Shown: positions 18,264 to 25,472 of the stretch, piece after piece | How positions within the stretch are numbered: the first letter of the stretch is position 1 | How the letters are laid out: every line of letters begins with the position of its first letter | DNA from: Muribaculaceae bacterium | GTDB taxonomy: Bacteria; Bacteroidota; Bacteroidia; Bacteroidales; Muribaculaceae | Assembly (NCBI GenBank): GCA_017620885.1 | Contig: JAGAUF010000042.1 | Span: forward strand, 1-33,925 | Length of the DNA stretch: 33,925 bases | Reading direction: 5' to 3' | Notes under the pieces: generated by a model | Seen by the model: the letters and a program-made list of their open reading frames with translations, nothing else | Databases searched by the model: none | What the model was told of the DNA's origin: nothing | Program-made: the position numbers and the translations under genes

Positions 18264-19169
18264 TTAAAACAGTTTTGCGGGATATACACCTTCTTTCACC
18301 AGACGGGCAAATTCCTCGACTGTCGTTTCGCGGTCGGCGGCGTAAGTAACTCCAAACCACTTCGAGGGCGTCTGCATCACTTTGAGAGTGATGGTGCCGT
18401 CGGCGATAAGATTATTTACTACCGTGGGGATATAGAATTCTCCCTTCATGGGGTCTTTGTTCCCCTTGAGGAAATCTACGAAAAATTTCTCCGAATACTT
18501 AAAATATCCGGGAGTAAATCCCCATACGTTCATCGAAACGGAAGCATCTTCGGGAATCTCGCCGCACGCGCCGTCGGGCTGCTCATAGATGATTCTGCCG
18601 TCAGCCTCACGCCGGATATTGTGCCTCTCGGTGACGCCGGTGAGGTGACCTTCAGGCGATACACTGCAATGGCCACGTGAAACGCCGCCGTTTTCGAAGA
18701 GCGTATTGCCTATGCGGAAGCCCACCATACAGTATTCATCCTCTTTGCCGTCCATCTCTCTGAGCGCTTCCCCGAGGATACGGAAAGTGTCAGGGCCATA
18801 ATAGTCGTCGGCGTTTATAACGGCAAAGGGTTCTTTTATAACATCCTTCGCCATAAGAACGGCATGTCCCGTTCCCCATGGTTTTGTACGTCCCTCCACC
18901 GGGGCAAACCCTTCGGGAAGACGGTCCAATTCCTGAAAAACTACCTCGACGGGTATTTTGTCCTCATATTTCGATACCACTTTGTCGCGGAATTCCTGCT
19001 CAAAATCATGACGAATCACGAATACGATTTTCCCGAATCCGGCTTTGATGGCGTCATATACTGAATAGTCCATTATTGTCTCTCCGGACGGTCCGAGGCC
19101 GTCAAGCTGTTTCAGGCCTCCGTAACGGCTGCCCATTCCGGCAGCAAGTATAAAAAGTGTAGGTTTCAT
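18264..19169 (-). CDS. Sugar-phosphate nucleotidyltransferase
   Basis: A 301-residue cytoplasmic enzyme of the NTP-transferase (GalU/RmlA-like) fold, expected to make an NDP-sugar from a sugar-1-phosphate and an NTP. The N-terminal nucleotide-binding motif is LAAGMGSRYGGLKQLDGLGP (residues 8-27), with the conserved Lys in GLKQL. The metal-binding segment FAVINADDYYG is near 118. Substrate cannot be read from the sequence; pairing with galE (13 bp downstream) makes UDP-glucose or a related sugar plausible (inference). ATG 19169 is preceded by a hairpin at 19183-19204 and by holB on the same strand 52 bp away. Confidence 0.88.
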   Translation of the reverse strand: MKPTLFILAAGMGSRYGGLKQLDGLGPSGETIMDYSVYDAIKAGFGKIVFVIRHDFEQEFRDKVVSKYEDKIPVEVVFQELDRLPEGFAPVEGRTKPWGTGHAVLMAKDVIKEPFAVINADDYYGPDTFRILGEALREMDGKEDEYCMVGFRIGNTLFENGGVSRGHCSVSPEGHLTGVTERHNIRREADGRIIYEQPDGACGEIPEDASVSMNVWGFTPGYFKYSEKFFVDFLKGNKDPMKGEFYIPTVVNNLIADGTITLKVMQTPSKWFGVTYAADRETTVEEFARLVKEGVYPAKLF

Positions 19170-19182
19170 ATTCTTTATTTTT

Positions 19183-19204
19183 CCGGGATGTCAATGCATC
19201 CCGG
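19183..19204 (-). other. Perfect 8-bp hairpin just upstream of the nucleotidyltransferase start
   Basis: CCGGGATG (19183-19190) pairs with CATCCCGG (19197-19204) around a 6-nt loop. On the minus strand it ends 13 nt before ATG 19169 and is followed by AAAAATAAAG, not a T run, so it is not a normal terminator for holB. It may be an RNA element shaping translation or stability between holB and the downstream genes. Confidence 0.5.
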
Positions 19205-19221
19205 TGATTAGGATTATTTTA

Positions 19222-20343
19222 TTATTTCGCACGCGGGGTGCGGATAAGCATACTGAGTTTCAACATAAGGTCGAAGCAGACCACCTTTGCATTAGCGTTT
19301 CGCATAATGTCGGCCGAAGCCCGAGAGAGTTCTTCCGACATAGGCGTGACGTTGCCGAGATGTATAAAAGGTGCGAATTTCGCACTGAAAGTTTCCTCGT
19401 CCGCACTCATCAGATTGAGTTCCGCGCGATGAAGATTGTAAATCAGATTCTCGCGCAACTGCCCCTGACAGTAATCAAAATATCGCGTCGTTTTCTGACG
19501 TCCCATAGCGGCAATCTCCTCGCTGACAACTTTCAGATCGGCGCCGACACGCGAATAAGCTATTCGCATCATCTTCTGAAAAAGTGCCGTAAACTCGGAT
19601 TTTTCAGCATCGTGAAGCACAATTTCCATTGCTTTGCCCGGAATTCCTTCGCTCAGACGCGCGGCCTCGCAAGCCAGAAATGGATCTGTGCCAAATCTCT
19701 TTTCAAGCCACCCCGTGACTTCCTCCTCGTCTATACGCTTCAATTCGATACGCTGTGTGCGCGAAAGAATCGTAGGAAGCACTTGTTGCGGCTCATTGCT
19801 CACCAAAAGGAACACGGTATTTTCAAACGGTTCCTCAAGCACTTTAAGCAGCTTGTTGGCTGCCGCCGGCTGAAGCTTTTCGGGCAGCCACAGAAGGATG
19901 ACGCGCTTGTCGGCCGAATATGTAGACAGCGAAGTAAGACGCACTATTTCGTCGGCCTCGGTGACGTAGATTATCGGCGAGGTATTGCCGGCTTCGATAG
20001 CCGGACCCCACTCACGGAAGGGGTTGAAGGGATTCTCTGCCAGATAATTCTTCCATTCCTCGGCATAGTCGCGCGACAGGGCTTTCTTCACCACCGGATA
20101 GACGTATATCATATCGGGGAAATTGAAGGCCTTATGCTGAAGGCACGAGGGACAGACGCCACAGGAGTCGCCGTTCTGACGATTGGTGCAATGTAGATAT
20201 TGCGAAAAGGCCATTGCCAAGCGCAATTTCCCCAAGCCAGCCACTCCCGACAGCATAATCGCGTGAGGAATACGGCCGCTGTCCACATAATTGCGCAACA
20301 TTGCCTTTGCATCTGTATGTCCTGTCACATCTGAAAAAAGCAT
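19222..20343 (-). CDS. holB: DNA polymerase III delta-prime subunit
   Basis: Clamp-loader subunit that helps place the sliding clamp during chromosome replication. A 373-residue AAA+ protein: GRIPHAIMLSG leads into a P-loop GVAGLGK (33-39). A four-Cys zinc module follows (Cys52, Cys61, Cys64, Cys67; CGVCPSC). Then come WLPEKLQPAAANKLLKVLEEP, a clear delta-prime/gamma signature, and LVSNEPQQVLPTILSR. The usual SRC sensor motif appears here as SRT. The C-terminal part is divergent, as in Bacteroidetes homologues. It heads the minus-strand run holB, nucleotidyltransferase, galE; the 52-bp gap leaves co-transcription uncertain. Confidence 0.9.
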   Translation of the reverse strand: MLFSDVTGHTDAKAMLRNYVDSGRIPHAIMLSGVAGLGKLRLAMAFSQYLHCTNRQNGDSCGVCPSCLQHKAFNFPDMIYVYPVVKKALSRDYAEEWKNYLAENPFNPFREWGPAIEAGNTSPIIYVTEADEIVRLTSLSTYSADKRVILLWLPEKLQPAAANKLLKVLEEPFENTVFLLVSNEPQQVLPTILSRTQRIELKRIDEEEVTGWLEKRFGTDPFLACEAARLSEGIPGKAMEIVLHDAEKSEFTALFQKMMRIAYSRVGADLKVVSEEIAAMGRQKTTRYFDYCQGQLRENLIYNLHRAELNLMSADEETFSAKFAPFIHLGNVTPMSEELSRASADIMRNANAKVVCFDLMLKLSMLIRTPRAK

Positions 20344-20417
20344 CCGTGAAAGCCCTTTAACGCCTGATTCTGTGTTATTTTGAAAGGTCAGAATGTCAGT
20401 CCGATATTATTATATCC

Positions 20418-20426
20418 GCAAAGGTA
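20418..20426 (-). promoter_or_regulatory. Bacteroidetes -7 promoter motif for holB
   Basis: The minus strand reads TACCTTTGC, matching TAnnTTTGY, about 75 bp upstream of ATG 20343, in the divergent holB/addB-like gap. No clear -33 box. Confidence 0.5.
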
Positions 20427-20469
20427 CAATTAATTTACGAATTATTAAAGAATTTATGTACTTTTTTTG

Positions 20470-20478
20470 TAATTTTGC
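20470..20478 (+). promoter_or_regulatory. Bacteroidetes -7 promoter motif for the AddB-like gene
   Basis: TAATTTTGC matches TAnnTTTGY, 18 bp upstream of ATG 20497, giving a very short leader. No TTTG at the expected -33 position. Confidence 0.5.
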
Positions 20479-20496
20479 GCCTATTAAAACCATATT

Positions 20497-23400
20497 ATGA
20501 TTCCGTTTCTTGAAACAGTCGCCTCTCAATATATAAGGCATTACGATGATCTCTCCGACTTTTGCTTTGTTTTCCCGAACAAACGCAGCGGTACTTTTTT
20601 CCTCCAGTATATACAGCGGCTATCATCTGACAGGCCGCGCGTTGCCCCGGAGATTACCACTGTATCTGAAATCATTTCGCGTCTGGCCGACAAGGAAGCG
20701 GACAGTCGCATCGACCTCCTTTTCACGCTATATGACGTCTACCGCGAACTGCTGCAAGAAAGCAATGCGGAAATAGCCGATTTTGAGAGTTTCGCTTCTT
20801 GGGGCGAAGTAGTTCTGCGAGATTTTTCCGAAGCGGACCTCTACGACGTCGATCCCGATCAGCTCTTCAATAATGTCCGTAAGCTGAAGGAGATTTCATC
20901 CAATTTCCTTACGGAGGAGCAGGCGGAGGTGCTATATGAGTATTTCGGTATGCCTCACGTCGACGTAGTGAATGAATTCTGGAAAAATTTCAACGGCGCA
21001 ACAAAAGGAAAGGCTTCCGGCAAGAAAACCGGGACGCAAATCAAAGGGCGTTTCCTTGCTCTTTGGCAACTTCTCGCACCCCTCTATACTCGTCTCAACC
21101 AACGTCTCAACGAGGAAGGGCTTTCCACGCAGGGAGGGCTGTATCGCGCTGCTTTGGCCAAACTGCGGGAGACAGGCAAATTCCCGGGAGGGGCTAAGAA
21201 AATGGTCTTCGTAGGCTTCAATATTCTCTCAAAAGTGGAATGGATGATTTTTTACGAGCTGAAGAAGATGCACACGCACATCAACGGCACTGAAGAATCG
21301 TTCGCCGACTTTATTTGGGATATACAAGGGCCTCTGCTGGCTGAAGGGACGGCCGGCGCGAAGTTTGTAAGGCGCAATCTGAAATCTTTCCCGATGCCGA
21401 CGTGGATTGATCTTTCGGCCTCTTGTCCGGCAAAAGATCAAATACCCGAAATTGAAATCATCGCTTCCCCCTCAAATTCATTTCAGACAAAAATTGCCGC
21501 CTCGATAGCCGCAAAATACAACGAGGATTGTAAAAAAGACGAGGAATGTAAAAAGGATGAGGAAGACACAAATCCTGAAATTGACTCCAAGACATTCACT
21601 GATGCAAAGGCGGCCATCGTACTCCCCGACGAGAATCTCCTTCTTCCTCTCCTTTATGCCATTCCCCCTTCGCTGCACGCGATTAATCTGACGATGGGCC
21701 ACACGCTTCGCCTTACCTCTACCATTACCTTCATCGACCGAATCAAACGCCTGCAGATTCATAAAACCACGCTTGGGGGCAAACCGGCGTTCTTCTATGA
21801 GGACGTACTTCTGCTCCTCTCCCACCCTTTTGCAAATCTTATTCTCGGCATTTACGATGTCGATGACTTGAAAAAGCATATCCGCACTACCCGCAAATTC
21901 GCCATCACTGCAGAGATGATAGCCGACCGACGCCACAATCCCGACGCCGCGCGCCTCTTCACCATCATCCCGCACGACGCCTCTCCCGACACGATATTCA
22001 CATATCTGCACGACATCCTCGGTCGCGTGGAAGAGGGAATCGACACAGTATCGAAATCGGCTGCCAACACCTCTTCAGACTCCGACAGATATAAACTTGA
22101 CAAAATACACATTGGCACCTATCGCGATGCGCTCAGACAGCTCGAAGCAGCCATTCGTAAACATAATATCGCGATCAAGCCCAACACGGTTTTCACCCTT
22201 GCCGACCGCCTCATCGCCGGAGAAACGGTCAATTTCGAGGGAGAACCGCTCGAAGGGCTCCAAGTGATGGGACTGCTTGAAACACGCTCGCTCGATTTCG
22301 ACTATCTCATCGTACCTTCGATGAACGAGAAGGTCATGCCGCGCCGTTTCCGTCGAAAATCATTCATTCCCGAAAGCATTCGCCGCGGCTTCGGAATGCC
22401 TTCTTCGGGCTATGAAGAGGGTATCTTCGCATATTATTTCTACCGCCTTATCTCGCGTGCACGCAAAGTCTGCCTCATCTATGACTCTCGCGTGGGTGAA
22501 AACCGAGGTGGCGAACCGTCCCGCTATATCCACCAGCTCCGCCATCTCTACGCCCCGGGACGCCTTGAAGAATCCAAATATACATTCTCGCTCGCCACAT
22601 CCGCCCCGCAGCCTCTCGTAATCCCGAAAAATTCCCATAAAATCAGAAAATTGCTCGGACGGTTCACGGAAGAGAACTCGGGCTTCAATTTCTCCGCCTC
22701 CCTCCTCTCAAATTATTGCACATGCCCGATGAAGTTCTTCTATTCTAAAATACTCAGAATCAAAGAACCCGACGAGCCATCCGAATTTATCGACCCGCTG
22801 ACGCTGGGCACGATATTCCACGCCGTTATGGAAGACCTCTACATGCCCGACCCCGAAGACAGGCATCATCTTCTCATACACCCTCGTATCCTCACGCGCC
22901 AGATCCTTGAAGATATTCTCAAAGACGACAGCCACATCCGGGAACTCATCACACGCCACACCAACATCGAATTCCTCAACGCTAAAGAAGGCACTCCAGA
23001 CGCTGACACACCACTCACCGGCGAACCTGCCATGACCGCCCGAATGATTCTCAAATGGGTAAAAGACACTCTGAGAAAAGATATCGCTCTCGCCCCTATC
23101 AAACTTTTCGGTGTTGAGATAAAAGAAACTCTCATCGTACCCATCGGCGGCAAAAACGTCAATTTCACATTCACCATCGACCGATATGATGAAATCGACA
23201 TAGACGACAAACCCGTCAGACGCATCATAGACTACAAAACCGGCGCAGCCCACCTCTCTGCGGAATCACCCGATGAAATCTTCGACGGCACCTACGGGGC
23301 GAAAACAATACTCCAGCCCCTTCTTTACGCCTTCCTGCTCAACCATAAGCTGACCGGCACGCTCAACGGTCCCGGCGCATTCCCTCTCCGCCCGGAGATA

Positions 23401-23643
23401 TACTGCATGCAGACCGGCGGCAAGAAAAAAAATAACGCGGAGCCCTCACTTCCGTCTGTCATAATTAATGAAGCTGACTCAAAACCTACACTTATAACCG
23501 ACCACTTACAGACTGCCGACTTCTTCATCCCTCTCCTCCATAAACTCATCGAAGAGATCCTCGACCCAGCCGGCTCTTTCTCACAAACCGACAACACCTC
23601 CAACTGCTCATTCTGCCCCTACGCGCGCCTGTGCTTCAAATAA
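20497..23643 (+). CDS. AddB-like PD-(D/E)XK nuclease with Fe-S cluster (double-strand break repair)
   Basis: A 1048-residue protein resembling AddB, the inactive-helicase and nuclease subunit of the AddAB complex that resects DNA ends for RecA. The N-terminus (FCFVFPNKRSGTFFLQYIQ) is a helicase-like domain without a classical Walker A. The middle contains GLQVMGLLETRSLDFDYLIV and MNEKVMPRRF, corresponding to helicase motif V/VI regions. The C-terminal nuclease has the active-site IDYKTG (Asp912, Lys914). The Fe-S-type cysteines are CTCP at 741/743 and Cys1037-x2-Cys1040-x5-Cys1046 at the extreme C-terminus, the AddB spacing. Residues about 344-358 hold a low-complexity charged repeat (CKKDEECKKDEE). 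No AddA/UvrD-like partner is encoded in this window. The AT-rich RiPP island begins just after it. Confidence 0.85.
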   Translation: MIPFLETVASQYIRHYDDLSDFCFVFPNKRSGTFFLQYIQRLSSDRPRVAPEITTVSEIISRLADKEADSRIDLLFTLYDVYRELLQESNAEIADFESFASWGEVVLRDFSEADLYDVDPDQLFNNVRKLKEISSNFLTEEQAEVLYEYFGMPHVDVVNEFWKNFNGATKGKASGKKTGTQIKGRFLALWQLLAPLYTRLNQRLNEEGLSTQGGLYRAALAKLRETGKFPGGAKKMVFVGFNILSKVEWMIFYELKKMHTHINGTEESFADFIWDIQGPLLAEGTAGAKFVRRNLKSFPMPTWIDLSASCPAKDQIPEIEIIASPSNSFQTKIAASIAAKYNEDCKKDEECKKDEEDTNPEIDSKTFTDAKAAIVLPDENLLLPLLYAIPPSLHAINLTMGHTLRLTSTITFIDRIKRLQIHKTTLGGKPAFFYEDVLLLLSHPFANLILGIYDVDDLKKHIRTTRKFAITAEMIADRRHNPDAARLFTIIPHDASPDTIFTYLHDILGRVEEGIDTVSKSAANTSSDSDRYKLDKIHIGTYRDALRQLEAAIRKHNIAIKPNTVFTLADRLIAGETVNFEGEPLEGLQVMGLLETRSLDFDYLIVPSMNEKVMPRRFRRKSFIPESIRRGFGMPSSGYEEGIFAYYFYRLISRARKVCLIYDSRVGENRGGEPSRYIHQLRHLYAPGRLEESKYTFSLATSAPQPLVIPKNSHKIRKLLGRFTEENSGFNFSASLLSNYCTCPMKFFYSKILRIKEPDEPSEFIDPLTLGTIFHAVMEDLYMPDPEDRHHLLIHPRILTRQILEDILKDDSHIRELITRHTNIEFLNAKEGTPDADTPLTGEPAMTARMILKWVKDTLRKDIALAPIKLFGVEIKETLIVPIGGKNVNFTFTIDRYDEIDIDDKPVRRIIDYKTGAAHLSAESPDEIFDGTYGAKTILQPLLYAFLLNHKLTGTLNGPGAFPLRPEIYCMQTGGKKKNNAEPSLPSVIINEADSKPTLITDHLQTADFFIPLLHKLIEEILDPAGSFSQTDNTSNCSFCPYARLCFK

Positions 23644-23693
23644 TTCCACCACTTCCCCATACAAAACAGACGCATAACCATCGAGATGCAATC

Positions 23694-23716
23694 TATAAAA
23701 AATAATATTTTTTATA
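23694..23716 (+). terminator. AT-only inverted repeat after the AddB-like gene (weak terminator candidate)
   Basis: TATAAAAAAT (23694-23703) pairs perfectly with ATTTTTTATA (23707-23716) around a 3-nt loop, about 50 nt past the stop and followed by T-rich sequence. The stem has no G-C pair, so it would be weak. It also marks the start of the AT-rich island. Confidence 0.3.
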
Positions 23717-23778
23717 TTTCTAAAACTTTTTTATCCCGCAAATTGTTTATCTGTAAAAATTAATTAAATTATTGAGTT

Positions 23779-24039
23779 ATGAATGATTTGAAATTGCCCG
23801 AGAAAATCAGCAATACAATTCAGGAATCTGAAATGTTGCTTATAATGGGAGGAAGCACGACAACCGAAGCTGCAAATAATGGGAATGGGGCTTGCACAGG
23901 AATAAACAATGGTTCCGGTACTTGTACAAGCACAAATAATGCGAATGGATTGTGCGGTGGTAAAGTTAATAATGGATCAGGTAAATGTGGCATAACTTGG
24001 TTACTCCCTGGAGGAGGAGATTTAGATCCAAACTTATAG
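23779..24039 (+). CDS. RiPP precursor peptide: double-glycine leader plus four Cys-containing NNGSGxC repeats
   Basis: An 86-residue peptide. Residues 1-25 form a leader ending EMLLIMGG. Counting back from Gly25, Glu18 is at -8, Met19 at -7, Ile22 at -4 and Ile14 at -12, the pattern cut by C39 peptidases. MNDLKLPEK resembles the leader start of the GG-Bacteroidales radical-SAM-modified precursors (TIGR04149-like, from memory). The core (26-86) contains four tandem units: NNGNGACTGI, NNGSGTCTST, NNANGLCGGKV and NNGSGKCGITW. Each has one Cys (39, 49, 59, 70), spaced 10, 10 and 11 residues. A Gly- and Asp-rich tail (LPGGGDLDPNL) follows. The next gene encodes a radical SAM/SPASM enzyme and a C39 transporter follows in the same locus, so a modified, exported peptide is strongly inferred. 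The bond type and biological activity are unknown. Confidence 0.88.
   Translation: MNDLKLPEKISNTIQESEMLLIMGGSTTTEAANNGNGACTGINNGSGTCTSTNNANGLCGGKVNNGSGKCGITWLLPGGGDLDPNL
23875..24000 (+). repeat. Four tandem ~30-nt coding repeats in the precursor core
   Basis: Four in-frame units of 30, 30, 33 and 33 nt encode NN(G/A)(N/S)G-x-C plus 3-4 variable residues. Codons vary between units (AATAATGGG, AACAATGGT, AATAATGCG, AATAATGGA). Conservation is therefore at the protein level, not a recent DNA duplication. Confidence 0.8.
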
Positions 24040-24079
24040 ATTTCCGTATTATCGAATACTTGGGATTCAGTAAAGTATT

Positions 24080-24135
24080 TTAAATTTATTAGTTGACTTT
24101 GGAGAATACAATTCGGAGTCAACTAATAAATTTAA
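24080..24135 (+). other. Perfect 19-bp inverted repeat between precursor and maturase genes
   Basis: The left arm at 24080-24098 (TTAAATTTATTAGTTGACT) is exactly complementary to 24117-24135. The 18-nt loop region can extend the stem by G-U, G-C and A-U pairs. It lies 40 nt after the precursor stop and 24 nt before the maturase ATG. It is followed by AAGGCAATTTTC rather than a clean T run, so it is more likely a partial terminator or a stable 3' end protecting precursor mRNA than a full stop. Either way it would raise precursor levels over enzyme levels. Confidence 0.7.
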
Positions 24136-24159
24136 GGCAATTTTCAAATACTATTATTT

Positions 24160-25470
24160 ATGAAAAAATCAAATTATTGTTTCGATGTCGAACTTAACAA
24201 TAACACATATTTACATTTCAGTCCAATGCAAAATGCATTTTTACTTTTAAACAAACCCAAACACCATTCTTTTTGCAATACATCAAACGATCAATTAGAT
24301 CATTTAGATTCTGATTTCTTAAAAGCACTTAAAACAGGCGGATTTGTTGTTGATGACAATTTTAACGAAGAGTTGGAAGTGTTATCAAGGAGAGAACATT
24401 CTATATTTGATGATTCTATGTACAATATTGTAATCAATACTACTTTAGATTGCAATTTATCGTGTTGGTATTGTTACGAGAAGAAAATAAAAAACAGTAA
24501 ATTATCAAACAATATAATTGATGGTATAAAAAAATACATTATCAACAGATACAAAAATAAACCGTATCAAATTCTTAAAATATCATTTTTTGGAGGAGAA
24601 CCCCTTCTTCAAAAAGATAAAATAAAAGAATTACTGAATTATTCAAAAGAATTCTGTGAAACAAACAATATAAAATTAATTGCGGATTTTACAACAAATG
24701 CAACATTATTGGATGAAGAGTTCGCAAAATATTTATCCCAATTTACTTGTCATTTTCAAATTACGTTAGACGGGGATGAAGAATACCATAATTTAACTAA
24801 AGTCGACAAATTAAAGAAAAGCAATACATATCGCAAAGCAATATCAGCTCTTAAAAATATCGTAACAATAATACCTGACCATTACATTGCACTAAGAATT
24901 AATTTTGACAACCATATTCTTGGGAGAATTGAATCAATTTTAAACGACATAGATTTTTTAAAAAGGCGACAATCGTATATAATACTGAAAAAAGTTTGGC
25001 AAATAAGAACAAAAGATATAAATCCCAATCTTTTAAAAAAAGCAATTGCAGTTCTTTTTGAAAGAGAATTTTTAGTAGATTATTATTTAATGCCCAAAGG
25101 AAGCGTTTGTTTTGCTGAAAGAGAATCTCAAGTATTATTCAATTATGACGGTGGGATCTTTAAATGCACCACTCTATGTAATTTTAATGAAGAGAACTCT
25201 TTCGGGAAATTTGACGTAAATAACGGAAAAATTATTTGGAATAAAGACAAATTAAATCAATGGTTTGAAAACATTCAACCAATATCGTGCAGAAAATGCA
25301 ATTGGTTTCCCGTGTGCTTAGGAATTTGTAATAACCAATTGAGATTACATACAAATGAAGAAATCTGTACATTCGATGCGAATAATCTTACTCAAAAAGA
25401 ATATCTAATTTATCTTTTGAATTACTCAATCTTATATAACAAACTCTTTTCAGTTAAAAAAGAATTTTAA
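24160..25470 (+). CDS. Radical SAM/SPASM peptide maturase
   Basis: A 436-residue enzyme expected to modify the precursor encoded just upstream, in the cytoplasm. The radical SAM cluster motif CxxxCxxC is Cys98, Cys102, Cys105 (CNLSCWYC), binding a [4Fe-4S] cluster and S-adenosylmethionine; GGEP (145-148) is the SAM-binding motif. The C-terminal SPASM domain has Cys317, Cys336, then Cys377-x2-Cys380-x5-Cys386-x3-Cys390 and Cys403, exactly the SPASM spacing for auxiliary clusters. Cys340 is an extra Cys near the auxiliary site. The first ~85 residues lack cysteine motifs and may bind the leader (inference). Relatives form Cys thioethers or carbon-carbon cross-links; with Cys-repeat substrates, thioethers are the best guess. 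The outer-membrane gene starts 2 bp after the stop, implying coupled translation. Confidence 0.92.
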   Translation: MKKSNYCFDVELNNNTYLHFSPMQNAFLLLNKPKHHSFCNTSNDQLDHLDSDFLKALKTGGFVVDDNFNEELEVLSRREHSIFDDSMYNIVINTTLDCNLSCWYCYEKKIKNSKLSNNIIDGIKKYIINRYKNKPYQILKISFFGGEPLLQKDKIKELLNYSKEFCETNNIKLIADFTTNATLLDEEFAKYLSQFTCHFQITLDGDEEYHNLTKVDKLKKSNTYRKAISALKNIVTIIPDHYIALRINFDNHILGRIESILNDIDFLKRRQSYIILKKVWQIRTKDINPNLLKKAIAVLFEREFLVDYYLMPKGSVCFAERESQVLFNYDGGIFKCTTLCNFNEENSFGKFDVNNGKIIWNKDKLNQWFENIQPISCRKCNWFPVCLGICNNQLRLHTNEEICTFDANNLTQKEYLIYLLNYSILYNKLFSVKKEF

Positions 25471-25472
25471 CA

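Noticed and set aside
17246..18349. 367-residue plus-strand open frame opposite galE
   Set aside because: GalE on the minus strand has every family motif; the antisense frame shows none and spans two real genes.
19204..20196. 330-residue plus-strand open frame opposite holB
   Set aside because: Shadow of holB; composition is Arg/His/Cys-rich without a fold or motif.
22708..23253. 181-residue minus-strand open frame inside the AddB-like gene
   Set aside because: Shadow of the nuclease region, whose plus-strand frame carries the active-site and Fe-S residues.
23686..23763. Possible 25-codon ORF upstream of the RiPP precursor
   Set aside because: Very short, almost pure AT sequence with no RiPP leader or conserved feature; it overlaps the AT inverted repeat.
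23875..24000. Repeats in the precursor considered as a CRISPR-like or DNA repeat array
   Set aside because: The units are in frame, directly adjacent and conserved as protein rather than DNA; there are no spacers.
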